From positions 30,621,916-30,685,915 of the forward strand of contig NC_052489.1 of assembly GCF_009730915.1 (NCBI RefSeq): a stretch of DNA of 64,000 nucleotides, in the 5' to 3' direction. Below, piece after piece: positions 39,357 through 51,558 of the stretch. The translations under genes and the position numbers were made by a program. This DNA comes from Dioscorea cayenensis subsp. rotundata. Lineage: Eukaryota; Streptophyta; Magnoliopsida; Dioscoreales; Dioscoreaceae. Positions within the stretch are counted from its first letter, which is position 1. Every line of letters begins with the position of its first letter. The notes beneath the pieces are model-generated. The model had not been told where the DNA came from, searched no databases, and was given only the letters and a program-made list of their open reading frames with translations.

Positions 39357-39896
39357 CTAAAACAGAAACTTAACAAATGAGAATAAGAAAATCAAGAGAA
39401 AACAAGACATGGGTTTCAACTGAAGATCAGAAACAGATGGCAAAGGTGATGGTGGACTATAATAGTAAAATGGGAAGTAAGGCAACACTGGGTTTGGCGG
39501 CGGCGGTGTTGTTGCCGGATAGTAACCACCAGAAGGCGCCGGTGGCGGTGGTGAGTAGTAAGCCACGGCACCGGAAGGTGGTGGAGGTGGTGAAGCATAA
39601 ACAAAGGAGCCTGAGGGTGGTGGTGGAGGAGGAGAGTAGTAGTAATCAGTTGGTGGTGATGGTGGTGGTGGTGAGTAGTATTCAGTGGGTGGTGATGGTG
39701 GTGGCGGGCAGCCGGAAGTGTCGGTTGGTGGCGGCGGTGGAGAAATGATTGGTTGGCAAGGATTGTCACAAGATGAGCACATTGTGCATGGGATGACACC
39801 ATCATCATCCTTGATCACTGTCTTTGATGAAGCCATGCATGATGAGGATGATATGAATAGTAGTAAAAGAAGAAGAAAGAGTAGAGCTTGTGCCAT
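39357..39896 (-). CDS. Extensin-like proline-rich cell wall protein
   Basis: Single-exon 179-aa secreted protein, probably structural in the wall or apoplast. It has an N-terminal signal peptide (MAQALLFLLLLLLFISSSSC), a short Cys-rich segment (IPCTMCSSCDNPC, ~36-48), then a Pro/Tyr/Ser region (~50-155) with many SPPPPP and YYSPPPPP blocks suited to hydroxyproline arabinosylation and Tyr cross-linking. A hydrophobic C-terminus (MSCFLLIFLFSFVKFLF) after a polar stretch could be a GPI-anchor signal. SPPPP is extensin-like, but the Cys block and short length separate it from classical extensins. The leader has a (TTC)n run on the coding strand (39950-39979). The alternative frames through this GC-rich repeat are shadows. 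Confidence 0.85.
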   Translation of the reverse strand: MAQALLFLLLLLLFISSSSCMASSKTVIKDDDGVIPCTMCSSCDNPCQPIISPPPPPTDTSGCPPPPSPPTEYYSPPPPSPPTDYYYSPPPPPPSGSFVYASPPPPPSGAVAYYSPPPPAPSGGYYPATTPPPPNPVLPYFPFYYYSPPSPLPSVSDLQLKPMSCFLLIFLFSFVKFLF

Positions 39897-39949
39897 GGTT
39901 TTTTCAGAGAGAAGTTAAAGAGAAAGAGAAAGAGTTTATATAAAATGAG

Positions 39950-39981
<32 letters not shown>

Positions 39982-40670
39982 GATCAATGGGGTTTGGTTG
40001 AGCTAAAAATCATAATGCATTTTTTTGGCTTTTCTTAGCCTTCTTTTTTGTCTTCTAAGTTAAGCATTGGTTTTCTTTTTTTATCTTTTTTTTTTTATAT
40101 ATAATTTTTTTTTGTTTCTTTATATGGATTGAAGGATTAGAGATAATATAATTTTATTAAAGAAGTGATTGTGATGACGTGGGAGTAATTGGTTGGTTAA
40201 TGAGCAGGGGACGCACACGTGGGAGAGACCATCGAGGTCGGCAAGGCACGTGTGGAGGAGGAATAGAAGGCTGGCTCTTAGCTTTTGCTTCTCCATGTTC
40301 CAATGTGAAGAAGAAGTTCCATTTGAACAAGAATCATAATAATAATAATTTTTATTAGTGTAGTCACTATTCCAACAATAATCATCTTAATAATAATATT
40401 AAATTCTAATGAATTCACATCAATAAGCAAATTAAGTGACAACAAGTCACATGGATCACGTTGTATACATTAATAATGAAAAAAAAACTCCAATCTATTC
40501 AACAATTCACAAAACTCAGAGAAATCAAAGTATCAATCAACTAACATGAACTGATGAAATTCAGGAAATCTAACTGCTGCTAAGAAACAATCAAACATAC
40601 TAAAAGTTCAGTATATTCCAATATATATATATATGAACTCTTGTTGCTGTTGCTGTTGTTGTGTGATCTC
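39897..40670. other. Extensin-like promoter and CslD 3' flank
   Basis: Contains a (GAA)n tract (39950-39979) and two CACGTG cores (40216 and 40247) about 320-350 bases upstream of the extensin-like ATG. The remainder is AT-rich and probably includes the CslD 3'UTR, with a (TA)n tract at 40621-40634. No gene seen. Confidence 0.5.
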
Positions 40671-43600
40671 TCAAGGGAACTGGAAATTCATGGAATCCTT
40701 GAACCTTCCGGCAGGGGGACTAATGTACACCCAGAGCAATGAAATGACAATAGACAACAGCCCGGACCAGACGTAGATGATCGTCGGAACTTTTCCTCTT
40801 CTTCCCATCAATCCTTTGGCGAATGGATAAAGATGACACAACACCCAGAAGCTGAAAAAAACTCCTCCAAGCAGCTTGCTCCATTGAGGGTACTCACTGT
40901 ACATAGTCCTCGCCACGCCTACGGCGATACTAATCATGTTTATCATCATTATAGTGATTGGAGGAACCATTAAAAAGCTCCATTTCACAGCATACAGCTC
41001 TGCAAACATGTCGTCATTGTCATCGCTTGCCGGCTTTGATGTTAGTGTGAAGGAGATGTCCACACCTGCAATGACTTTCAGGAGTCCTTGTAAAACTGCA
41101 GCTGGGTGTGCACTTGTGCCTCCAATCAACCAGAATTGCTCATTTCTCCACCACTCATGAAGTGTGATTCCAGACCATTTGATCTCCAGCAATGCAAGCA
41201 TGCACAATGTGGCCGAAATGGCAAGCAGGAACACCAGAAAAGTAATGCTCAATGACTGCACTATGAACTGGCCTGTGAATAGAGAGATTGCAGGCAGAAT
41301 GCAGTAGACAAGCAAGAATATTGATGTGAATGGATACATGCCTACATTGAAGTAAGCCACTCTCTGCAAGAACTTCATTCTTCGGGTTGCAAAAAGCGCG
41401 TTGTTTCTGGAGAAGAAGATCTCCACTGAACCTGTTGCCCAGCGGAGAACTTGGTGAAGCCGGTCGGTGAGATTGATTGGTGCTGTGCCTCGGAATGCAT
41501 CTCGCTTTGTGACACAGTACACTGATCTCCATCCTCTGTTATGCATTCGATAACCAGTGACTACGTCTTCAGTGACAGAACCATATATCCATCCTACTCT
41601 CTGGCCCCATTCGGTTTTATCTTCATAGAAACATGAGATGACACTGATAGCTTCAGCAACCGTTGCAGCGTCTAATGGCTCCCGGGGGACAGTGAGTGCG
41701 CCAGCAGGACGGCCTTGTCGAACACCGGGGAGGTCTTGGAGCAGCCTGCCTTGATACTCTGCCACAGGGATGGATGCAACTAGAGTTGCTGAGCTTCCAA
41801 ACCTCTTAGGCAAGAGCTGAGACTCGATATCTCCATCTTCTGTAGGTTGTAGCATAATCTCTTTATCATCTTCCAATTCTCTCTTCTTCCCCATTGTGTT
41901 CTTTCTCAAGAAAAGTTTGATCTTCTTCCTGCCGAACCATCCATGATGCTCAGTAGCTCGAGGAGGACTAAAGCCATAAAGAGCGGTTCGTCGGAATATG
42001 CAGCCAGTTCCTACATACATTGGCCCTTGCAAACCATCCATGGCTCTCATTGAAACATCAAAGAACACCAAATTGTGATTAGCGTATCGGTCATTTGGAT
42101 CAATACCTTCGAACCTCTGAGGGAACTGAACATAGCATATACGGTCACCTCCTCTATCAAGCATGAAGCACATACCTTCTCTCAGTGCCAGAGAGTTGTA
42201 GAAATAGTGATCACAGTCCAAATTCAGAATGAAAGGACCATTGGACATTATGGCACTGGTTCTAACAAGAGCATTCATGGCTCCTGCCTTCTTGTTGTGA
42301 TCATATCCAGGTCGTTTCTCTCTTGACACATAAACAAGCATCGGAAGCCTGATGTCCACGCCGGTTGTGTCAATGAGGTTCTTGTCACTAGCCTCTAATC
42401 CCATGACAGGTTCTGAGTTTGGAGGAGCAAGCATTGCCTGAAAAAAAAAAATAACAAATAACAGGTTAAATACTTGAAGACATGAGAGTGTGATTATAAA
42501 AGAATGCATATGATTGGGATTTATGGTCACCTGAATTATACCGGCGTGATCGCCTCTAGAGTGATCCTGCTCGGCAGAAGGCCAAGTCCCAGGCCAATGC
42601 GAACCATCAGACATCCAAGTAGCCTTCAGTATCTTGATAGGCTCAGTGCCATTGCCTCCTGCTGCTTCCTGCTTCTTGGCCCTGATTTCTTCCTGAGCAT
42701 TATAAGCATCAGAACGCCTTCGAATGGACTCCGGCAATGAGTTTATCCTCACTTTGAACTCATCGTACTCTCGCTTCACCTTCCGGCGCTCTCTGACGAA
42801 ATCCAAGCGAACCTTGTTCTTCAAAGGGTCTCTTTTCTGACTGAAGTATGCCTCTGGATTCCTTGGCTCGATATCATGCTTTCTACAAAAGGGGACCCAG
42901 ACACCAGCAAAGCTGGCAGTTTCAGCAAGAGCTTCAAAAGTGAGGAGTGAGCCACCATCATCGGAGAGATAGCAAGCAAGCTTTTCAACAGGATAGTCAA
43001 CAGCGAGAATAGAAAGAATGGTGTTGGCAGTGACCAGAGGAGGCTCTTTTTCCGGGTCAGCAGTCGATACAAATACATCAATGCCTGGAAGGTCAGACCT
43101 TCCCTTGGGATTACGAATGCTAGGAGACTCAAATCTCTCTTTGAGAACAGAGAGATCAGTAGCCCTGTTGACAGGGCAAAGCTTTGGGAGCTGATCAAGA
43201 AGCCATGAGAATGCAAACCAGACCTCACAAGTAATGGACATTGCCCAAAGCCATATAGCTTCATGGTTTGGATGCCTAATTCTCCAATGCAAGAACAATC
43301 CCAGAGCCACCAAACGAATCATAATCAACAATCTGAAAACAGCAACCCAAACACTCATTGCACAATGTTTCCTCGAAATATTCACAAGACATTGATAAAA
43401 AGAGAGAAGCTAAAAATTAGTGTTTTAGTACCTGTATGGGCTGATGATTGCTTGAGACACTCCTACTTTCCTTGTCAATGGTCTCCGGCACCTCCCACCG
43501 AAATTCGGTGGCTCATCGAATCCCTTAAACCCCATTCCTCCTCCTCCTCCTCCTCCACCATGCCCGTCTTTGGGCCAGAGAGCATTGCCATACCCATATG

Positions 43601-44357
43601 TTCCCTTTGTCTCAAAGAGCCACCGGTTGTGATCGAAATCGGGTGGTGCCTTGGTGGACCTCATCAGTGACATTCTTCTCCCCGCTCTCAACTCAGCCAT
43701 AGATGTTAACGGCAGCGCCTTGTCCTCCTCCTCCTCCTCCAGCGACTCTTCATCATCGCTCACACCTCTATAAATCTCCTTACAACCTGGACATTGACCT
43801 CCACTGGCAATACACTCCAAGTAACAATCCCTGCAAATCATGAAGTCACACTCACAGGGAGAGTTCGAGCCACAGAGAAACGCCTCGCCGTCACAGCCAT
43901 TCATCCGACAAACCATTCCCGCCGACTTGACCCCGGCTTCCTCCGAAGAACTATCAGCAGAGCACTCCATGACATGGCCGCGGGTGACGCAATTGAAACC
44001 TCCGGTGAAGATAGTGCCGGAGATGAAGCTTCTCTTAGGGGATGGCAGTGGTTGGTGGTCAGGAGTTGGGGGGATGTGAACGGTGTAGTGGACAAACTCG
44101 GAGGTGGCCTCACTGCCTTCATCTCTGGAAGCGGAAGCCGGGCAATAGCGGCTGCCGCCGCCACTGGAAGCCCGCCCGGAAGGGTGAGAGGCGGTGACTG
44201 GAGAGTGGAGGTTGTTGGGAAGGGAATGACGAGGGGCTGGGCTGGTTAAGCCCATGCTCCTGCTACTTCCCATTGCTCCCTCCGCAGCTCCTCTTCCGCC
44301 GGAGGAGATGGTGATGGTGACCGGAGACGCCGGAGAGGATGATCTCTGGAGGACCAT
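40671..44357 (-). CDS. CSLD: Cellulose synthase-like D protein (CSLD5/OsCSLD4-like)
   Basis: Membrane glycosyltransferase family 2 enzyme making beta-glucan or mannan-type wall polymer; CslD proteins act in tip growth and at cell plates. Three exons: 44357-43432, 43332-42531, 42437-40671; 1164 aa, CslD length. An N-terminal RING-like zinc domain (~150-192: CRMNGC...[12 protein letters not shown]...CPGC) follows a Ser/Gly-rich start. Two transmembrane helices (~310-350) precede the catalytic core with DDGG (~433), DCD (~650-652), TED (~866-867) and QVLRW (~905-909), then about six C-terminal helices, ending NFQFP. The [12 protein letters not shown] insert and [10 protein letters not shown] resemble the CSLD5/rice CSLD4 branch, which is my recollection and not a tree. 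ATG 44357 is preferred over an upstream in-frame ATG at 44489 because family proteins start near MVLQRS and the upstream stretch is a CT-repeat leader. Confidence 0.95.
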
Positions 44358-45024
44358 CTTCAGAGAGAGAGAGAAACAGAGAGAGAGTGAGAGAGAGAGA
44401 GAGAGAAGAAGAAGAAGAAGAAGGTGACTGAAATTGGAAGTGAGACTTTGAAGGGTAACGGTTAGGGTTTTTAGAGTTTTGAATTGCAACGGTCGGCTTC
44501 AACGGCTACTATTTTCAAATTTGGGAGATTTCCAAAATTGACTTTTCATACACTACTTTCTGTAAAGAAATAACGGCTATGTATGCATAAAAAAAACAGC
44601 TAAATAAATAAACAACATAATGCTTAGAGTATGTATCTATGTATGCATCATAACAAGGAGATGTTTATAAATGTAAAGGAGTGCTACACCAAACAAAAAA
44701 AAAGCCTAAATAAATATACAACATAATGTAAATGTATGTATATATATATGTATGTATGTTAGTTATTGTTTCACTCTACAACTGGAAATCATTTTATCAG
44801 CTGATCTCTGAGAGACATTTTTACTGATTTACATCACATAAATGGAAAGCATTGGATTTGAATTCTCTGACAATGTGGGCCTCACATCCTCATAACAATG
44901 CAGGCAGAACCTGCCTCAATAACATGCTTGCCTTGTGATTTTTATCTGAAGAAAAAAATCTCATACAATCAGCATTACATAGGTGAACAATACCAGTTAA
45001 GACCAGCGAGTTTGAACGATTGAT
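44358..45024. other. CslD leader/promoter and MADS 3' flank
   Basis: The CslD leader has a long pyrimidine tract on the coding strand (44362-44422). Around 44588-44750 there are two diverged copies of a ~60-bp unit, AACAGCTAAATAAATAAACA / AAGCCTAAATAAATATACAA with ACATAATG following. The (TA/TG)n run near 44725-44760 belongs to the second copy. No gene seen. Confidence 0.5.
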
Positions 45025-48000
45025 TTAAATGGTCTGGTTTGGTTGCTGCAATGAATAGATAATAAAGTCAGTCAAATGAGAAATCTTTAAATGTCAAATT
45101 GGAAACTTGATGAACTATGTAAATTGTTCATGTTTATGATGTTTATAATATGATTGCCCCAAAACAAGATGAATAACCATGATAAAAATGCAAGTGTCTA
45201 ACTCACTAGTTCAGCAGTCAAAGCCGGCAATGTGTGCCAAGGAGGATAAAACTTCTAATGGCAGTGATGTTGGGAGTCATGAGTTCAAATTTATTATCTT
45301 ATAAGCAGGTTATTGTTGGTAGAAATAGATGTACAATAAAATTCGATGCTTTTGTTATGACAGTGATAAGAACTCACTTGATTATAGGAGCGATCATCAA
45401 ATGTCAAGACACCACATGACCCAGAAGTTGAAGCCCAATTCTGAATGCTGGCATTATAACCATGCCCGGGTGAATCGAATTGATTAACTTGGTATTCTAC
45501 AAAACCTTCCCGTGAGCTGATTTCTGCAGGTTTGCAATTTTTCTCATTAAGCAGATTCGAATTATAACCCTGATAAGGATATTGGGCTCCCAGCTGCAGG
45601 CTAAGGCATTCATTTTGGCTTAACCCATGCGTGGAGTCCCCTTGTCCTGGCTCGTTGGTATCTGTTTGCTTCTCTGCACTACTGAAGTAACTGGGATAAC
45701 TTTGAAGGGATGTGTCTGTAGAGCATCCAATATCCCTGCAAACCAAATCAACACATTGGAAAAAGGTGTGAAGATCCCAGCTCTTGGCAAGATTTTTGTG
45801 GATACTGTAACTAAAGATTTTATGAAAATTTTTCCTATTTAAATAAGTTTTTCAACAAATAAAAATGATGACTGGAGCTTGTGAAAAACAAATAAGAAAA
45901 GCTTTGAATCTATCATCAGTTGAAAATGCAATAATTTGATATTGTAGATTCAACTCACCTCTGAGGCAGCAAATTAGAGACTTCTGGTAGCATAAGTTGT
46001 TGGCCATGATTGTTATGAAGCCACATGATTGGCAAGTTTTGTGGCATACTACACAGTGCAAAGGGCAAATGCAAGTCGTTCTGGAACTATGAAATTCACA
46101 AATATGATTAGGCAATTCCAGCAAATTTGAAAAAACTGAGGGAATTTTTTTTTTCCAAAGTTCAGATAATGTAGGGGAAAAAATTGCTTTACCTGGCTAA
46201 CAGATTCTAGAGATATATATTGCTGCTTGGCCAAATTTTCCTGTTAGGCAAACAACATGGCATCATCTTAAGAAAGGAAACATAATAATAAGAATCAGAA
46301 ATCATTTACTGATGTCATAAATTATGCAATTTCCATAAAGCAGCTGCTTGTTTTGTTTCAGCCACATTAAAAAATAATCACTCCGCAAGCATAAATAGAA
46401 TTATTCAGGACTGGCTAGACAAGAACCAGTGACACTTCTCATTATTGTCGACAGTTGCTGCAGCATTTTCAGTCAAGTTCATGTGAAGAGAGACTGCTGC
46501 TCAAATTTGCCACTATGATTATGTGGGTCAAAGTAAAAGTAAGGAAATTGTGCAGCCCCATGGGTCTGCCACCCACCTTTGCCTCCAGAAGAGCCAAAGG
46601 ATGAGTCCACCCCCTTCCATGGTCCACCTTGAAATGAACATATTAGACATGGAGCAATATGCAAAAAACCCCACAAAGACAATTAACAGTTCACAAATGT
46701 GGCATATTTCATAGCTGGTGGGCAAAAGTTTACAGAAGATAGCAAGTTTTAAGTCCCAATTACCAGGTTCACACAACTACCAATTAAAAAATGACAGCTT
46801 TCATAATGCGTCAATGAATTGAATGCAATAGTAGGTGTAAAATAAAGAGTATAAGTTTTTATGCATAAATGGCATGTATCTCTAAGTTTCAATGATAACA
46901 CACCTTCTGTAATTGTATTTGGTCAAGAGTTTCCTTGAGAGATTGTTCCATTGCTCTGATTTGGTCTATGTCATCAATCTTTTCGGGTTCCATCCAATAA
47001 CTGAAGAAATGAAATTTGTGAGATATGACCAAAGATAACAATTATCTTGCTTATTTAACCAATATCCATTACTAGCATGTTCCTTGCAATTGCAATATAA
47101 AAGCAGCACAAGTATTAGAAACATATCATACCCAATCAAAATGAATTAGAAGGGCACTGGCTCTGTAGTTCTAGTCAAAGCATTTGCAGTATTCAGATTA
47201 TATTTTACTTTCTTTTGGATTGATAATCATCACCCATATTACAAGAGCAAAGACAAAACTCTATAAATTTTATTCATAATAGACATTGAGGAATTTATTT
47301 TTCTGTATTCTCACTGAAAGAACCACAGAGAATTTGACAATTTCAGCCAGCATTTTAGCATCTGGCACAGGTTATAAGTCTAAAACTAATATAAATAAAG
47401 GGAAGTCTTAACTCGTGAAATGCTGGTGTCAAGCATATCTCACCTCTCACATATTTATATAAGGGTTTGTTTAAGGCTTTCCAAATACATTGTGGTTTGG
47501 CATTGCCTTTGATTTTATCAGAAGTTATTCCAATAAAAAAAGGGTTTCATTTAGATCATGTGAATCAATAATGAGTATTAAGATTCAATATTGGATCTTA
47601 ATATTTAAAGTTCAACTTATAAATGTGTCAGGAGTGTGTCATTTTCATCCATAAACAAGTTAAAGAATACCTTAATCTCTGTTGTACCTCTAATATTTGA
47701 GCTTGTATTAATCTCAGTTGACTAGCCAGTTCCTGTTCAAGAAATCAAATCAAGACTAGACATGCAAAGTAGAGAAGAAGCTAAACCTACTTTTGCAAAA
47801 TATTGCAACATAACAGGCCTTTGTCACACATACCTCAACGGTTTGAGGACTGCAAGAAAACAAAATAAAAATCATTAATTTTCCCATTCACTGAAAGAGA
47901 GTTTTTGGAATGGAGGATTGGGTGTGCTATCCAAATCTAACTTCAGAATATACCTGGAGCCCAGAAAGTCTTGGATATTGACCTCATGGTCCAGCTTCTT

Positions 48001-48596
48001 GAATGTCTTCTTCAATGCCTATATTCTCAAAAAAAGATAAGTTTGTTTCTAGAAGCCACCCACTGTGTGAAGATGAAAATGACTACAAATGATGGGGAAC
48101 TTACTTCAAGACTCTCTAACTTCCTGTTAAAATCAAGAAGAACAATTGTTAAGAGAATATATATTTCTTAACTTTAAGGATGGACCATATCTGCAATAAG
48201 TAATAACAAGTAGCCACCTTTTTTCTCTCTCCTGTGGAGTTAGTTGAGCAAATTTTGCTATGACCTCCTCAATGTTGCTGTCAGACAAACAAATTAAGAT
48301 GCTGACCTTGAGCTTTCAAGTTCCCTTATAATTCATAATGAATACTATAGCACCTATATTAAGAATGCCCATTCTTTGGATGAGTTGGAGAGGGAGGACA
48401 TGAAAGTATACCTTTGTTCTCCAAGACACAATGTGGGCTTGCCGGTGGGTGAGAACATGAGAAGAACAATGTCAATGTCACATAATATGGAGAGCTCCTT
48501 GGCCTTTTTCAAGATCCCTGCCCTCCTTTTTGAGTAGGTAACTTGTCTCCCACTGGAGTTTTCCAATCTCTTGATCTTCAGCTTCACTCTCCCCAT
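45025..48596 (-). CDS. MIKC*-type MADS-box transcription factor (AGL66/AGL104-like)
   Basis: Nuclear MADS factor; MIKC* proteins chiefly control late pollen development in angiosperms. Exons (minus): 48596-48412, 48277-48218, 48123-48105, 48018-47954, 47849-47834, 47732-47671, 47000-46904, 46240-46193, 46086-45959, 45735-45378, 45045-45025; 352 aa. The MADS domain is [20 protein letters not shown]...[20 protein letters not shown], with [15 protein letters not shown]. The I/K-like part ([60 protein letters not shown]) is split into many tiny exons, the MIKC* hallmark. The C-terminus is Gln/Asn/Ser-rich. Exons of 19 and 16 bp occur. The last 21-bp exon (QPNQTI, stop) is the weakest call; reading through its intron instead would end at 45294. 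Confidence 0.92.
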
Positions 48597-49473
48597 CCCT
48601 CTCTATGGCACAATCCTCTGCTCTAGTTTTTAAACAAAAACCCAAGAATCTACAAATGCTAACCACGAAAGCATTCCACAAAGGTTACCAAAACAATAAC
48701 TTTTTGGCGTCGAAAACACAATCGAGTAACAGGACGTCAAGCTATCTAATTTAATCGATTTCCTCAGAGCTCATCCAGAGATCCCATCAAAAATCAAACC
48801 TTTAAGTAGAGGCAAGGCTAAAAATCAACAAAAAAACTAAAAACACCAGATCGAAAGAGAAGCCAACCACCAGAACCCGATTGATTTCCAATAAACGAAG
48901 AAAATAATTCAAATTCAGTTGAGAGAATCCAAGTAAAACTCTAATAAATCCTATCTTTCGAAAGACCCCCACAGCTCACATAGACATGAAAGTATACCTA
49001 ATCTGAGTCAATTCAGAGCAAATTCAACAAGATAACAAGTAATACATACAACCCTCAAGCGAAACCAAGAAGGAAATCACCAATCTCCGAGAACCATCCT
49101 CGAAATGGAGAAAGACTGGATCAAAATCAACAGAAGAAAAACAAACATCAAACGAGAATCAAGAGCGAGAAAGAGACGATAACGAGGTGGAAATCATGGT
49201 GCGAAAAAGGTCGATGAGGATTAGAGGAGAAGGAGAAGGAGAAGTGGCGGGAAGCGCGGGGGGCGGGAGGGGGTGCGAAAGAGCCCAACACTGCGGTCCG
49301 TACAACGAAAGCGACATCCCTAAGAAATCTCTCCGGCGAGCGATGCTGACGCTGGTGGGCCTCTTCACCTACGGCCCACGGACTCCGCGCCTTCCCACTT
49401 TAAATGGGCCCACTAGGCCCTTCTCTACCGCAACTGACCTTTTATTTAAATCTTTTAAAAATAATAATAATAA
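48597..49473. other. MADS leader and promoter region
   Basis: Between the MADS start codon and the left end of the Mutator-like element. 49190-49300 is GA-rich then GC-rich and may be the leader or core promoter. Nothing else recognised. Confidence 0.45.
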
Positions 49474-51558
49474 GGGAAAATTACTGTTCATCCCTCGTAA
49501 TTTTCAAAACTTCCCAAAAACCCCCTCCAACTTTTGCACACCCCGGACAGCCCTCCGTTATATTTTTACATTCACTTTAACCCCTCACGGTAAGTTGAAG
49601 TGTGTCCCATGATATGAAATTCCTTTTTTGCTGCGAAAAGGAGGGAAAAAAAATGGTACTCAATCACATCATGTCCGAACTTTATGCGATATTTTTTTCC
49701 AATGCCTCCTGCTTGCTTTTTCTCAAACAAAGTTTAGGGTACTCATATCTTGTTCTTCTTGTTCTTGTTCTTATTCTTGTTCTTCTTTTTCTTCATCTCA
49801 TTTGTTGTACTCAATTTTTAGCTCTTCGATTAAATTATGGAGTTTTTTGTCTTTGTCGTCATTGCCACCCTTCTGGTTCGCAAGTTGTGTTGTAGCCATT
49901 ACCACGCTAACTGGTCACAATCGCAGATCGTCGATGAATCATTGCCAAGTAAGCATTGTGTATATACTTGTTAGTATTGTTTAAATATTGAACTTTAGAT
50001 TTACATATATCTGTTATTAGTTAAATATTGGCTTATATGTTTAAATGTTTTCTTTTATCGTTTAAACTGTATTTTTATCCGCTTAAAATATACAACGCGA
50101 TGGTGGCAGCGGTCTCCAAGCGTAATTAATGCACGTTCGGTTACCCAAGCGTTTCCACTGCCGTCATGACATAAAAAAATCGAGGCTCGAAAGCAGCGGT
50201 CATTGGGTTTCGCGAGATAAATGGGAAGGAAGAACCATTTCGTTGAACATACTCTACTGGCGCAACCACTCCTCTTCCTCTTCCTCTTCCTCTTCCTCTT
50301 CTTCTTATGTGATGGTCATCCTGTCGAGTCGAACATTTGGTGTTCACGACATTCACACCATTCAAACCACATTTTTTACATCATAGACTTTTTACAGGAT
50401 GTGTCATGATTGTTTTTCCTCTTGTCATCCCCTAAATAGCTCATGAGGTGAAAACTTTCTTTTTCTTGCCCAAGTCGAAATGCTCGCCTTCTTGCTCTAC
50501 TCTACGGGTAAGCAATGAGCGGAGTGCGTTTCGCCTGGGTCAAGAAAAGAAAGTTTCACTCTGAGTTGATCGCAGATGATTACGGAAGAAGGTTCATCAC
50601 ATATCCTTTAAAAAGAACTTGATCAATAAAAAAATGTGAGTGCCGGGTCAGTGCGAGTGTTGTGGACACCGTATTCACCGCATGTACTTGATCTATAAAG
50701 CAATGACTGTCCGTGATGGTTACGTCGTGCGTTAAACGGAGAGTTTGAAGCTTAAACAGAGAATTTTTGTATTGTCTTACATTCTATTTTTTTATCAGAG
50801 ATTTGTATTTTAAGTGATGGTCATCCGTAATTACTGCTGATATTTAATAATAAAATGAATGTTGTATTGTATTGTATTAAATATTTTTTTATCGAGATTC
50901 AGTATTTTTAAGTACATTTCATTAGTAATTACGCTGATACTTCATAAGAAAAAAATGTTAAACCCGTAGAAATGAAATTTAAACATGACAAAAATAAGTT
51001 AATATTGAATAAGAATGTTATCGTAGATTTGTATTTTTCAAATTTAAAAGCGAGACATAACAAAAGAACGGCATTAGTAAACAATACAAACAGTTTATAC
51101 TAATAATCGATTTACTCTTTTAAACAATGACAACGGTGTTTAATCACATACATAAAGATGTTTAAACGCTTTTACATATTATTTACATTATATAGACTTT
51201 AGTTAAAAAAAGTAAAACCGTTATTTTTAAACACTATATGTATCTCGTTTAAACATAAAAAGCTCGACGCTTTAAACAGAGACTCATGTTGAGGTGAGAA
51301 CTTTCATTCGAGCGATGATAATATGTCTTACTCGTGACATTGACATATATTTCCCTTTTTGCCCTTGGGATGGAAGGAAAAATACCGCCCAATCACATCA
51401 CATCACGTCTAGTCTATCCTCCATGCATACAATCGCGCACTTTTTGTTTGCCTATCTGACCGTTGTTTGTTGTTTACATCTTCTTTTTCTTCTTCTTCGT
51501 CTTCTTTTTGTTCTTCATTTCATTTGGTTCGTACGATTTGGTTTTCGGCCAGTATATT

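Noticed and set aside
39377-39918. Plus-strand and other-frame open stretches opposite the extensin-like gene
   Set aside because: They are shadows of the GC-rich Pro repeat; only the minus frame has a signal peptide and SPPPP motifs.
43794-44249. Plus-strand 151-codon frame opposite CslD exon 1
   Set aside because: Antisense shadow of a strongly supported exon.
45230-45300. Possible SINE fragment in the last MADS intron (TCTAATGGCAGTG then GAGTTCAAATT)
   Set aside because: The boxes are weak and I find no tail or target duplication.
49602-49984. Two overlapping plus-strand open frames near the MULE left end
   Set aside because: Low-complexity TTC-derived Leu/Val/Ser runs with no family resemblance; explained as leader duplication.
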